From the NCBI RefSeq assembly GCF_019320115.1, contig NC_089584.1:107215799-107279798 (forward strand): a DNA stretch of 64,000 nt. The letters are read 5' to 3'. How positions within the stretch are numbered: position 1 is the stretch's first letter; each line of letters starts with the position of its first letter. This document shows positions 20,611 through 31,683 of this stretch, piece after piece. The notes under the pieces were generated by a model. The model saw only the letters and a list, made by a program, of their open reading frames with translations, ran no database searches and was not told where the DNA came from. The stretch comes from Miscanthus floridulus. Taxonomy: Eukaryota; Streptophyta; Magnoliopsida; Poales; Poaceae. The translations under genes and the position numbers were made by a program.

Positions 20611-20775
20611 TTATTTAGGTATAATTTAGCTACTTAGTTACTAGATTATATCTATATACTTAGTTATTAACCTATTTACTTAGATTGTAGTTGATTAGTA
20701 TGTATTAGAGAGGTACTATATAGCAACTACTTTGGATAAAATGAATTGTATTTCAATTTTTGTTTGAACTACTAG

Positions 20776-21150
20776 ATGGACAACCTAATGAGTATATATC
20801 ATGGAGGCACCGTAGAAAGAGATCGCTATGGATATGTTGAGTTTGTTGAGATGCAAAGTGTGCCTGCGTTATTCAATAAGAAGCCTTCATTTAGTGAGTT
20901 GGTTGCAAGGGCTTGGGAGGAGCTACATTGCCATAGAGATGATGGCATCGCAGTGGAGGGTGTACTTCACCTAGGTTCTTCTCCCAACATCCTAAGGAAG
21001 ATGATTCCAATTGGGTGTGCAGACCAGTGGGAGAACTATGTGAGATCTGTTATGAAGTGCCAGTTCTAAAGTTTGGACGTGGTTGTGCGTCGGGTGTTAG
21101 TTGATCCCATCTCAAATGGGTTTCCCCCACCATGGGCTCTGCGGTGTTGG
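20776..21150 (+). pseudogene. MURA-type transposase, N-terminal fragment
   Basis: The frame from ATG 20776 encodes IYHGGTVERDRYGYVEFVEM, then PSFSELVARAWEELHCH and DGIAVEGVLHLG, and later IPIGCADQWENYVRSVMK. It stops at 21067-21069. It resumes in the same frame with LDVVVRRVLVDPISNG before losing similarity. This is the amino-terminal region of plant MuDR-like transposases (the part before the DDE catalytic core). The catalytic and zinc-finger domains are absent. It marks the host element as a Mutator-like transposon, now unable to encode transposase. Confidence 0.75.
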
Positions 21151-21684
21151 GTTTTCTTTACCGGCAGCTTTGCGAGGTGTGTCGTCGGACTTCGCCCTCA
21201 GCGTCACTTGGTGGATGCGTGTACCTACTCCAATTATTTGGTACATGTTCTCACATGCCATTTCGTGTGCTTGTTGTTCGCTTCAATTACCTAAGGCATG
21301 TTAGGTTTAGTTTAGGACCTCTGTACCCTAGTTCGGTACATGTTCTCACATGTCATTTCATGTGTTGTGTGTGTTAAATTATATAATGCCCTACTTCATT
21401 AGGTTTTGTTTGCAGCACATGATCACATTTCACTACGTCCACAATATTAAACTGAATATTATGACCATAAATAATGAAAACAACTACATAATGAAAAGTC
21501 TAATACTATAACACATTAAACAACACAATAATACTAGAAGTACATACCGATAAACTAAATAACACAGTACATGACCTAAGCATGCCCATACTTAAAGTGC
21601 ATTACACGACAACACAATAAAAAGTCCAACAGCAGACAACATTGTTCATGAATAAACCATAGAACTAGCAAGTAATGAAGACTA

Positions 21685-22250
21685 CTAAGTGCAATGAGGC
21701 CACTTTCCCTTCCTTAGGGCATCGAGATTCTCCTCCATCACTGCTTTCACTCGACGTGCACGCTCAAGCTTCTTCTCCCTCTCCTCCCTGTACGCAGCAA
21801 CATGCATCCTTTCCTCCTCTTTCTTGTGCTCCTTTTTTGCAGCCTCCTCTCTGCGTCTCTTCATCATCATCTCATTGTCCTCTGCCTCCCACCGCAACAG
21901 TTCTGCATCCATTCCTTGTCTTCAGGCTTGATCTTAGTGTCGATCCACTGTTCAAAATCATAGAGCGGTGGAGGGGTCTGCAACAAATGCAAATGTTATA
22001 AAACAAAAAAAATCATGCAAGATGTCATATGATACAAAATAATTATTACACAACATCAATTCCTCACCATCTTATTAATGCGGCGCTGACGAAGTGTAGG
22101 CTCAAACGCAAAATTGGAACACATCCAATACCTCTGCCTATACGTGTCCTCTTCATCGGACTTGGCTACCTTGTAAGGATTGCCGCAAAAGCACATGGGC
22201 ACTGGAACACCACTAGGCAGAGGTAATGGATCGAATGCATTTCCGGTCAT
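21685..22250 (-). pseudogene. GRF zinc-finger, coiled-coil protein of the MULE
   Basis: Exon 1 runs 22250-22068 (ATG, then PVPMCFCGNPYKVAKSD, YRQRYWMCSNFAFEP, RRINKM) to donor ATG|GTGAGG. The CxCG...C spacing is a GRF-type zinc finger, a nucleic-acid-binding motif. Exon 2 starts at 21977 after TTTGTTGCAG and reads TPPPLYDFEQWIDTKIKPED. Near 21912 the frame shifts, then a strongly charged helix follows (EDNEMMMKRRREEAAKKEHK, EEREKKLERARRVKAVMEEN) to the stop at 21685. GRF proteins of this form recur beside grass transposons; the role is unknown. It is convergent with the MURA fragment. Regulatory sequence is not evident. Confidence 0.6.
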
Positions 22251-22732
22251 CCGGCCATAACTACAATTTAGCCATTTTCGTTTTAAGAACCAAAAGCAAT
22301 TAACATTAAACCATACACCTAGGGTTTCTCATTTGATCCACAACAATGAACCCATAACATAACAACGTTCGCTGAGGTTATCTTGTTTTGCTAGCTTTTC
22401 CATGCCTTGACATCCTACGGTTGTATAATATAAATATTAAAATTACATGAAACCCTAAGTAATGACGATTCAAGTTGAAAAATCCGACTAATATATACCG
22501 AATCGATGTGAAAAAAAATTAGGAGGAAGCGATGATACCTTGCTCTCGAAGATCTACGGATCAAATCAAAGTTTCCAAGGTCTAATATGCCGATTCGTGA
22601 GGTAGGGCGAAGTGGGGAGAGAAAAAAACCAAGAGGGAGAAGAAAGAAGAGGAAGAAGGCTCGGGCAGGAAGATTGGGTGCCGGGTTAAAACACCACCTC
22701 GGCATCATAGATCTTGGTGCCGTTCTCGACGT

Positions 22733-22801
22733 CAATAACCACGGCGTCAAGCTTGGCGCCAAGATCTACGGCGTCAAGCTTGATGCCAAGATCTACGGCG
22801 C
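22733..22801 (+). repeat. Short tandem GGCGTCAAGCTTG.GCCAAGATCTAC repeats
   Basis: Two to three copies of a 27-29-bp unit (CGGCGTCAAGCTTGGCGCCA / CGGCGTCAAGCTTGATGCCA) lie in the subterminal arm of the MULE. Confidence 0.75.
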
Positions 22802-23495
22802 GTAAGGTGGCTGCCAAGTCACCGCCACATCTGCGTCGACGTCTATGTGAGCCTAAGACCTAGGCGCCAAACCCTTTGGCGTCGAGACGTATAAGCTTGG
22901 CGTCACCAACGATGACGCCGAGGTAAAGGTCCAAATTTTAAAAGCATACCTTTAAGCGTATATTTGCGAAAAACTTTCAAAAAAAAAGAGCAAAAAAAAA
23001 ATAAAAATTTGGGCGAAGCAGAGGGTCGCCGCCGCCGTCTACTGGAGCAGAGTTGGTCGACAGCGTCGGCGTGTGGAGGAGGTTGCCCATCGATGGCTAC
23101 CTGCTGCTGCTACTTGATTGCCGGCAACCTGGTGATGCCTACTGGGAGTTGGCGCCGATGACCTCTGGATGGGAGCTGCTGCCGGGCAGCTTGAGGTGGC
23201 CACCGCCTGGGACAACAAGAGCAGCTGGTGCATGTTCGTCTTGGTTCAACTCCACGGCAGCGGCGTGTAGGTGTTCGAGACAACACCACGGCGGCGGCCT
23301 ACGTGAAACTACCTATGACTTTAGCGGAAAAAAAGGAATCGCCAAAAAAAATCTAGGTGAGACCAAATTTGATTTTTTTTTAATTAAATATTAGGTATTA
23401 TTAGAGATGGTCTTTTTTTTCTTCTCAATAACTTTTTAGAAGTTGAAAAATATGGAGTTTCTACGGGAAATATTTAGAGAACTCTTTAGACGCTG

Positions 23496-23814
23496 TAAGG
23501 GATCTCGCGGTAGTTAGCAATCGTGTAGTTCGTTTCTTCTTGGGCTAAAATCTCTAGTTGAAGGCTTTAGGTTGGGCCTGGCGCATGTGCGTTCTGTCTG
23601 GAGTCTGGACCACGCAGAAAAGCCTAGTGGGCCGCCAGCCTTCTACCGGACCACTCTTGTGCTCCGCCAGTTTGCCGCTGCCGCTGAAGGGTTGATTGCT
23701 GCCTGGTTTGACTTCAGTACTTGACATGGCAGACCTGCTGGTTTCAGTTGCAGTCAAGCTACTCGTACTTCGTACAATGCTACAATCATCGAGGATACTG
23801 TATACTCGTACTAT
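23496..23814. other. Intergenic, no gene seen
   Basis: No supported feature; frames are short and lack recognisable motifs. Confidence 0.5.
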
Positions 23815-24058
23815 GGTCCAGTTTAGATCCGAAAAATTTGGCAAAATGAGCACGGTAGCGTTTTCGTTGTTATTTGGCAATTAGTGTCCAATCATAGTCT
23901 AATTAGGCTTAAAAGATTCGTCTCGTGAATTTTGTCTAAACTGTGTAATTAGTTTTATTTTTTTATTTATATTTAATACTTCATTCATGCGTCTAAAGAT
24001 TCGATATAACGGGGAATCTTGAAAAATTTAGCATTTTTGGTGGTACCTAAACAGACCC
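23815..24058. mobile_element. Tourist-like MITE (244 bp, TSD TAT)
   Basis: Ends are GGTCCAGTTTAG and CTAAACAGACCC, with TAT at 23812-23814 and 24059-24061. The core (CAATTAGTGTCCAATCATAG, AAAGATTCGTCTCGTGA, CTTCATTCATGCGTCTAAAG) is the same family as 7090-7456, in the opposite orientation. Confidence 0.85.
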
Positions 24059-24204
24059 TATGCAGTAGTCTGTACTCCCATGAAGCACAAGTCGGCGGCT
24101 GGATGTAGCCATCTGGCAGCTGCCTGTGCTCGTGAGTTTATGTATTTCAAACACAAACATGTTCCGTCCACCAGGTCAGTGCGCACGCAACCAAGCATCA
24201 TGCG

Positions 24205-24300
24205 CCTTGTTCGCTTAAGCTGGCTGATGCTATTTTGTTGTGAGAGAGAAATATTATGTTATGACTGATAAACATGACTGATACGATTAAGCGAACATGG
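24205..24300. mobile_element. Short MITE-like element (96 bp)
   Basis: Inverted ends are CCTTGTTCGCTTAAGC and, complemented, CCATGTTCGCTTAATC. No clear TSD is seen. The body includes GTGAGAGAGAAATATTATG, as in other grass MITEs. Confidence 0.6.
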
Positions 24301-24819
24301 TGATGCAATATATGCCTGCAAGGCGCAGAGCGGAGGCGAGTCGAGGACGATCGACTTCGCCACAGGTGCCTCGAGAGTCCGTCCAGGCTGGCAGCTCGAG
24401 TTCAAGGTCGCGCATTGCATGTAAAAGTAATCCCACGACATCACGAGTGCAGCACATGCGGTCACTAGTTTAAGCAGATTTCCATGGCCTGACCTGGAGT
24501 GGCGGTGTGAAACAGATGACCTAATAATACTAGCGCAGTAGCGCTCACAAACACTCTCCTCCTATCGATCCCATTGCAGCCTTCCACCGCATCATCGCAT
24601 CAGCGTGCCTCGCCGCCCCTGTCCAGAGCGGCAGAAAAAAGTGCCGAACTGTTTACTCGCGTGCGAACACAGGGGAGGTGTGGACGGATCGATCAACCTC
24701 GTCTTCCAAGACTCTCCGACAAGAACCTAAACAAAACACTTTTTCTCTGGTTTGGGTCATGCACAGAAAAAAATAATCTACACCTAAAATTTAGTTTCGC
24801 GCGCGGTTGGACTCGCACC

Positions 24820-25122
24820 GTCCCGTCCTCCGGTCCTCCCGCCCCTCTCCTGCGTCGGCAAGCCCACCACGTCTGCCGCCGACGCCACACCGCCCCTCAT
24901 GCCCTCCTCCTCCAACCCCTCCGCCGCTCCCGACGCCAGCGAGACCGCCGTCGTCAAGCGGGCCATCCTGGGTCCGAAGAACGCCGTCGCCGACCTCGCG
25001 CCGTAGCAGCCCGTCAAGCGCCGGTTCTCGTCCCCGGCGCCGTCGTCCAAGCAGCGAGATCCATCGCCCGCCACCAAGCCTGTGGTCTCGCGCGCTTACC
25101 TCTTCCTTCCCCTCCCGTGAAA
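24820..25122 (+). pseudogene. Degenerate Ser/Pro-rich coding remnant (DUF936-like?)
   Basis: A GC-rich stretch reads in one frame PLMPSSSNPSAAPDASETAV, VKRAILGPKNAVADLAP, stop (TAG near 25003), QPVKRRFSSPAPSSKQRDPS and PATKPVVSRA. The basic KRRFSSPAPS/RDPSPA segment recalls the low-complexity middle of plant DUF936 proteins, but the conserved N-terminal domain is absent. It may be a gene relic or an exon moved by a transposon. Treat the family name as a guess. Confidence 0.3.
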
Positions 25123-26004
25123 CAGTTGTGCGGGTGCGACAAAGATATGAGTCGAGGAGAGAGAAGAACGCTTATTTGCGTTCCCACTCCACACCGACGC
25201 AAAATTGGGTCTCTGCTTTGCCTACTCTGTTGGACCGTGTTTTTTCCACCCAAACCAACGTGAACGACGTATATTTAGGTTTAGGTGCCGTAATAACTAG
25301 TCTGTGTGAGACGGTCTAATGCGAAGCCGATATGGCCTGGACTGAACTCGCGTTGTTAATTTCCACAGCCGCGCATGCACGCTGCGGCCCACATGACACG
25401 GGCGGGACCCTGTTCGGCCCTTGCTTGACCTCTGCCTCTTCTCCGTCGGGCGGCACACAGGTCGCTTTCGTTCGTTATCCCCTGGTGGCCGGTGCATAGG
25501 CACTGGAAGTAGAAGCCCTACGCACGTAAACGTCTCGCGTACGGTACGTCCGAGGTACCTTCCGCCTTGTTCTTTCTTTGCGGATAACATTGTTCACACG
25601 ATCGGCACGTACGGGCCAGCTGCTGTCGGTGCTCGCCGGCCTGATAAATTCGCCGGCTCAGTTCGGTTGGGAACTGGCAACATGAGAACGGACACGGATT
25701 GGACGGTGTATGGATGGGCACACGCGCATCTGTCATGCTCCAAGTATTTGGCATTGCGAAACAGGCGGTCATCAATAAAGTTGGAGCAAGCTTCGTTTCA
25801 AAAAGAAAATGGAGCAAGCTTTTTCTTTAAGTTTTCGAAAGAAAGAACCGAACATTTGTTAGCAGTATGCCTTCGTTTTAAATGGAATTGACCAAAAACA
25901 TGAAGTGCAAAAACGTTGAAAAGAAACATTTGACAATTTGACATGCATGCTATAGTGGCAGTAGAGCAGCAGTACTGTCTGTACCGCTACGTACACTTGT
26001 CCAC
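25123..26004. other. Intergenic, no gene seen
   Basis: Mixed-composition DNA; several frames of 90-160 codons overlap on both strands but show no domain motifs. Confidence 0.5.
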
Positions 26005-26236
26005 TGTTTTAGTTCCTAAAAAGTTTTCTAAAAAGTGCTACAGTAGCTATCACATCGAATCTTACGATACGTGTATGAAGCATTAAATATAGACGAAAAA
26101 AAACTAATTACACATTTTAGTTGAAAATTACGAGACGAACGTTTTGAGCCTAATTAGTCCATGATTGAACACTAATTGTCAAATAAAAACGAAAGTGCTA
26201 CAGTATCCCAATTCCAAAATTTCGCGAAAACACAGC
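26005..26236. mobile_element. Tourist-like MITE
   Basis: Core CACATCGAATCTTACGATAC, GAAGCATTAAATATAGACGA, ACGAGACGAACGTTTTGAG, CCTAATTAGTCCATGATTG and CGAAAGTGCTACAGTA; same family as 7090 and 23815. Ends are degraded and TSD is not resolved. Confidence 0.75.
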
Positions 26237-26580
26237 GTTAACACAGCCATGGTTTCCAGCCTTACGCAAGCAAGCCACTGGAGCTGATGGCATCCGAGGG
26301 AAAAAAAAGATATTGCCTCGTACGCGGGGGAGAACGTGGAGCGGGCAAAGAATCCCATGGAATGGACCGGCAGAGGCAGGCAACAACCTGCCTGACGTCC
26401 TCACCTTCCCTTACCAACGAAAATGGATGGTCGGATTCGGATGGCCGGGGGAGTTGACCGCATTTTGGCGGATTTGCCTCCAGCTCCAAGCCCGGCCATG
26501 GCGGCGGTGGTCAGCTCAGCTGGCTAGCAACCGCGCGCCGCGGTTGGCGGGCCACGCCGAGAAACCAGAAATAGGGACGG

Positions 26581-26712
26581 TCTGTTCGGTTGGCTGGTTT
26601 GTATCGTTGCTGGTCCGTGAAAAAATACTGCTAGCTAGTTCGTGTGAGAGAAAAATACTATTCCAACTAAAAATTTAGGATTAATTACGACACGCCACAC
26701 TCAAACCAACAA
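26581..26712. mobile_element. MITE of the nested-7262 type
   Basis: It begins CTGTTCGGTTGGCTGGTTTG and ends with the near-inverse CAAACCAACAAG. The middle is GTGTGAGAGAAAAATACTAT, characteristic of this grass MITE family. Boundaries are approximate. Confidence 0.65.
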
Positions 26713-27284
26713 GCCGTGAGCGAGCGGTCTCCTCGGCACCTTGTCGCGCGGGGACGCGGTTTTTTGGTGCGGTCGAGGCCGTGCCGTCCCCGTCCTGGCA
26801 GGCACTCTCTCGCCCTCGGATGCCGATGGACGCACGCCGGCGCGCGTCACCGCCCTCCATCCCTTTGCTCGACAAAAATGGCAAGGGGGGCGCCGCTGGG
26901 CACCGCAGCGCCCCACACAACCAGATCGCTCGATGGCCGCAGCAGCCGTCAACCGAGTCGGCGCCACTTGGGCTCCACCGGCCGGGCTGGGCGGGCGGTG
27001 CATTTGTCTAGCGCGCCGGCCACCGGGGGGTCTGCCTGCCTACGCGGCAGCCCGCTGCGCGCCCTGCCATGCCGTGCCCCTGCCCACTTTGTTTTCTCCT
27101 TTGTTCTGCTCGCTGTCTGTTAATTATTGCCTTTCAATTCCGGGTACATGCTTTGCACCTGCAGCTTTGTATTCCTCGTCCCTGCATGGTAGCATACGGT
27201 GGTTCATATGCTGTTGGGGTTAGCAAATAAAATGTGGACAAAGTATTCAATCAGCTCGGTATGCTGTGTTTATTTTTATGCTAA
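26713..27284. other. GC-rich intergenic stretch, no gene assigned
   Basis: Open frames exist in all six frames because of GC content (26716-27223); none shows a domain motif. Confidence 0.5.
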
Positions 27285-27558
27285 GGCCTCGTTTAGGTGG
27301 CCCGATTCGGTGTTGCCAAATTCACTGTAGCGCCATACAACGTACTGTAGTATTTCGTTTGTATTTGATACTAATTGTTCAATCGTTGACTAATTATGTT
27401 CAAAACGTTGGTCTCGCAAAGTACCACCAAACTATGCAATTAATTTTTGATTTCGTCAACATTTAGTACTCCATACATGTACCGCAAGTTTGATGTGACG
27501 GGGAATCTTCTTTTTGCATAGTGCCAAAGTTTAAATTTTGGTGGAACTAAACACCCCC
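27285..27558. mobile_element. Diverged Tourist-like MITE (274 bp, TSD TAA)
   Basis: Ends are GGCCTCGTTTAGGTGGCC and CCACCAAAATTTAAAC-type sequence closing as ACTAAACACCCCC, with TAA at 27282-27284 and 27559-27561. The core is related to but more diverged than the other three copies. Confidence 0.8.
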
Positions 27559-27942
27559 TAAAAAATAGGGTAAAGCCTCTTGATGATACAGGAACGAGGG
27601 CATGGGTTTCAGAGTTACTACAAGAATGCCCTGTGTGCCTTGCCGCGGCAATCGCACGTTAAATTACAGTATACTACTTATATTTACTTATACGAATGAA
27701 TAAATATTATAATACATATTAGTGGATGATTTTTAGTACTCTGATATGAACAACTAAATATATATTATCAAATGATGATGTGATTTGCTGACTTAATAGC
27801 TTGAATGAAGATATAATTGCATAGGCTAGTGGGACGTGCTGGTTGATGCTGACGTGGACATTTTGTATGAAGAGATAGAATGCTAGTTGAGATTGAAAAT
27901 ATAAGATATATATAGATATAGATGATGTATTGTTCTCATATA
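27559..27942. other. Intergenic, no gene seen
   Basis: AT-rich DNA between two MITEs; nothing further recognised. Confidence 0.5.
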
Positions 27943-28037
27943 CTCCCTTCGTCTCAAAAATAGAGTCGCTATGGGAATCGTGTTGATCAAACTTTCTCAA
28001 CTTGGACTAGGTTTGTAGAAAATATGTGCAATATTTA
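27943..28037. mobile_element. Stowaway-like MITE, left part
   Basis: It begins CTCCCTTCGTCTCAAAAATA after TA (27941-27942), the standard Stowaway terminus and target. It breaks off at ATTTA, where the 29-kb gypsy element starts, and continues at 57034. Confidence 0.85.
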
Positions 28038-29145
28038 TGTCGGTGCGAAATATGGCCAACAAGTAAATATTTATAGTTTTACCGTGCGCTGTGATCGGAT
28101 GTGGCCTAGTACACGATGACACATGATTTATATTGGTTCAGGCAACGTGCCATACATCCAGTTTCAGTCGATCGGTGACTTTATTCCTAAGCCCAGGTGC
28201 TCGAAGTTTGCTGTGGGGTTACAAACGAGTAAGGAATAGAAAGGGAATGTTAGAGGCCCGGTCGGACTTTGAACCGAGTGAAAAAGAGTGACGGATATTC
28301 AAACGTGCGCTAAGTATTGCAGCATATGCTCTGTGTGTCCGAGCTTATCAGTTGTTGAGAGCGTATAGACTGTGTAGCTATCGAGCTCTAGAGCTATCGA
28401 GCTATTTAGTCGTCGTCCTTTTAGGAAAGAGCGCATCCCCTTTTATAGATAAAGGGGTGGCCTTACAAATCAAAGACGGAAAGGGAGAGAACGTGTACGT
28501 GTGCTACCCAGTCTTGTTGCCCACACCGTCAGGTATGGCACGCCATCGCCCACCTTATTGTTCATGACATGCTGTATTTGATAGGTTGCACAGTGTTCGA
28601 CCACCTTACTGTTCATGACCTGGCAGGCTGCACAGTGTTTGCTAGGGACGGCAAACGACGGCGCCCATAATACTGTTTGTGTTCTGACACGTCTGGAAGG
28701 TTGTATAGTGTCCATCTGACATGGCCTAGTGGCACTGTCCTGCAGGTGCGTAGGGCATGGCTGGGTACAGTCCTCGGTATTGCGATTGACTTGAGCACCT
28801 TACCTTATCTGCTCCACCCGCTGTCCGAGCCCACATCGAGCAGGCATCCTGGTCAGTCGTTCCCAGTTGGACCCGACCGTGTCGGTCGGGAAAGAGAGGC
28901 GAGCAAAGGTCTGACATATCCCCGGTTAAAGGAACGGGGTCGAAGTCGGACTGTGGTCCCACCACGGTCAGGCCTTCTGGTTGGGGCTCTGACCAGGTCT
29001 CCTGGCCGGAGGTGTCAGTCGGGGACCAGATCATGGCCTCGGCTAGTCATTGTGTATCTGGGCCGATCCAGACACGCGCTATCTGCTAGGCCAAGTATTA
29101 CAAGAAAATGGGTCTATTGGGGATTCTGGGTTTATGAACCTAACA
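28038..29145 (-). repeat. Outer Tat element 3' LTR
   Basis: TGTCGGTG...CCTAACA. It is followed inwards by GGAGCCCCCGAGCC, whose complement is the polypurine-like tract expected before a minus-strand 3' LTR. Confidence 0.88.
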
Positions 29146-29425
29146 GGAGCCCCCGAGCCTCTTTGGGGCTTCTGTGAAGCTATAAAGGGACTGTTGAGTT
29201 GCCACTTTTGAGAGGGCATGGGAGTACAATGCTAGAAGATCTCTCGTTAGAAGAAAGCATTGTACATCTCGAACGGGCCTCTGTCCTGGATTCTTGATCA
29301 GAGTACGGAGAGAGGGAGGAGAGCATTGTAGCGGGAGAACAAGGATCTTTTGCTTCATGCCCCAAGGAGCGGAGCAATCCCAGGGCTGTTCACACAGGCT
29401 TTGTGTGATTGTAAAAGCATGGGGC
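29146..29425 (-). other. Outer element 3' untranslated region, first part
   Basis: Non-coding DNA between the 3' LTR and the inserted second element; it continues at 39036. Confidence 0.7.
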
Positions 29426-29829
29426 TGTTGATGTTTGATCACTGATAGCCTGCCACGGGGGTATTCGGGGCAGTATATTCGGGTTTTGGCGTATGCAGAA
29501 CTCGATGGTTAACGCAAACGACAGTCGATTTATCCTGGTTTAGGCCCTCGATCACAGATCGAGTAATAACCCTACGTCTAGTCGGTGTTAGCTTTTGTGT
29601 TGAATTGAATATGAAGTGTTGTGTCGTACAATTGTTCTGTTGAACTCGCTATCTAAGGAGCCCTGCCCTCCTTTATATAGTCAGAAAGTCAGAGTCCTAG
29701 TCGGTTTACAATGAGAATTCCTAGTAGGATTACGGAGTAACATTGCTACTAAGATTACAGGGGAAGAGTCCTAGTTAGACTAGGTCTTCTTCCTTCCTTG
29801 CGGGGTATCCCGTGGGTCCCGCACTGACA
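29426..29829 (-). repeat. Inner Tat element 3' LTR (404 bp)
   Basis: Bounded by TSD GGGGC on the left; ends GCACTGACA. Same length as its partner. Confidence 0.93.
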
Positions 29830-31529
29830 AGCCCTCGAGCACTTCATGGTTGAGTTCTAGAAGCCTTGTCTTGTTCCTTCAAGTCTTGTTGAGCAGGAAC
29901 AAGCGTCGTCCGAGTGCTTTCTTGATTGAAACCGTGTAGCGCTTCATGAGATCTTTGCGTGGTGTGTACCTTTTTGAAAAAAGTACTCCCATATGGATGT
30001 AGCCCCCGAGCCTCTTGCTGTTTGGCACAAGGAGCTTGAGGGTCTTTTCTTGTAACCTTCCTGATTCTTCGTCGAAAGGCTCTCCGACTTCTTTGTTGAA
30101 AAAGGGCTCTGATTTAGCTGTGTTCGGGTTCTTTTTGTCTTGTGGCCCTAACGCCGTCTGTCTTGAAGAAGCATTCTGAGTGGTGTGCGCTTTTTGGAGA
30201 AAAAAATGCACTCACTGAGTGTAGCCCCCGAGCCTCTTGCTATTTGGAACAAAAAGTTGGAGGGTCTTGAATCTAAGTTGTTTGATAGAACTGTATACCT
30301 CTCCTTTTGCAGCCCCCGAGCATATATCCGGGTTGTTTTGTTCAGGAAGAACTCGGAAGCAAGGTTTTGACATATTCTCTGGTAGTCTGTTGTTATCAGA
30401 TGTAGTTGTATGGTGGTGGTTGAGTGTAAATGCCTTTTGTTCACGGGTTGTACTGTGCCGGTATATTCTTCCGAATATGCCCGTTTTCGAGTACTATTCC
30501 CTCTCGCCTGAGTCTTCTATTATTGAGTCCTGTCTTTTTACTATGTCCTTTGTTAGGCTTATTTTGTTGGTACTCCTAGTCCATGTGCACCGCTCCTTTG
30601 ATCTATAAATACCCTCTTGGAGTGCTTGCTTTCATCCATTGAACATTCTGTTGAAATCTTTGTGATCACTAACATGGTAGTTTGTGAAGTAGAGCAGCCC
30701 CCAGGCGTGTTTCGTAGTTCCTGTGTGTTTTGTCGTAGTTGGAGGAAGTCTTGTGATAGGGATTAGAGGTAGACTAATCCCACGGCAGCAATGTACCAGG
30801 ATGTACGTGGCAGTAGTTGGAGGAAGTCTTATGATGTGGACTTTGTTCCTTCATCTGGCAGTTCTAGGTTGATCCTCGTCGCCTATCTTAAGACTGTCTG
30901 GTACAGATCAACACCATATCCAGCATCACATCGGTCTTGGTAGACAGATGCCTGCTGGCCTTCTCTGCTCCATGTTATCCTGCCGTGCTGCTGATTTCCG
31001 CCTTGGATGCACTACGTCCGTCCTTTGAAGAAAATAGTGTAGCCGATGGCGGTTTGTCCTTCCGAGTAGCAATTTGGGACACATAGTCATTCTAGAGCCC
31101 AGCTGTGTCCGTGTTCTTCTTTGCTACTTTGCTTTTCGTGGTACTGAGTACATTGGGTCTTGTAAGATTTGTAATCTTCTATTTTTGAAGTCGCTTGTAA
31201 TGGAAAGAATCTTGTCTTCTGAGTTGTCATTTACTTTTCTACTGTAGTTCTAGTTGTTCATGATATTCTTGAGTTCTTTCTGTAAGAACCGAGTTCTTAT
31301 GTTCCTTGTGAAGTTGCCCTTCTTTTCTTCTTTGTTGATGGGTTGTTCTTGTAGTTATTTGATAACTCCACAGTAGTGCTGGATGGATAAGTCTAAAATC
31401 TGCCCGTTGAATTGTACCGTTGTGTGGATTTGTGCCCTCCATCATTTTAGCTGTGTCAGTAAATAGACCGTTGCGTTCTCACATGGTGCTTTAATGGGCC
31501 TGGTGGGCCGTTTTTAACGCTGTAAAATC

Positions 31530-31537
31530 TATTTAAG
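31530..31537 (+). promoter_or_regulatory. TATA-like box of the inner antisense gene
   Basis: TATTTAAG lies 147 bp before the ATG at 31684. It is followed by the pyrimidine patch CTTCATCTTCTTCTTCTTTA, a layout common in plant core promoters. Confidence 0.45.
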
Positions 31538-31683
31538 ACCCTTCATCTTCTTCTTCTTTACTGCCTTTCTCTTGTCTTCAAACCCTAGCTCTTAGTCATC
31601 CACCATCGCCATTGCCGTCGCCGTCTTTAGCACCGCTGTCTAGGCTTTCTTTTCCCCTAATTGCTTTTTGCCTCCGTTAGTGC

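Larger units (their letters stand above)
16158..23495. mobile_element. Decayed MuDR-like MULE with long inverted arms
   Basis: The sequence 16408-16525 (GAAAGTTTTTCACAAATAG, CTCGGCGCCATCGTTG, GGGTTTGGCGCC) recurs inverted at about 22856-22980. Outermost, AGAGTTCTCTAAAT near 16170 recurs inverted at about 23474-23487, next to AGCGTC/GACGCT. Between the arms are a MURA amino-terminal fragment and a GRF zinc-finger gene. No convincing 9-bp TSD is visible, so the outer limits are uncertain. The outermost repeats may belong to a different DNA element into which the MULE inserted. A solo LTR (16827-20063) interrupts it. Confidence 0.5.

Noticed and set aside
24574..25319. 170-229 codon frames upstream and across the GC-rich stretch
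   Set aside because: Frames lack domain structure and overlap on both strands; only the Ser/Pro-rich remnant at 24820-25122 looked protein-like, and weakly.
26716..27223. 135-160 codon plus-strand frames
   Set aside because: GC-driven open frames in all six phases; Arg/Ala/Pro-rich with no motif.
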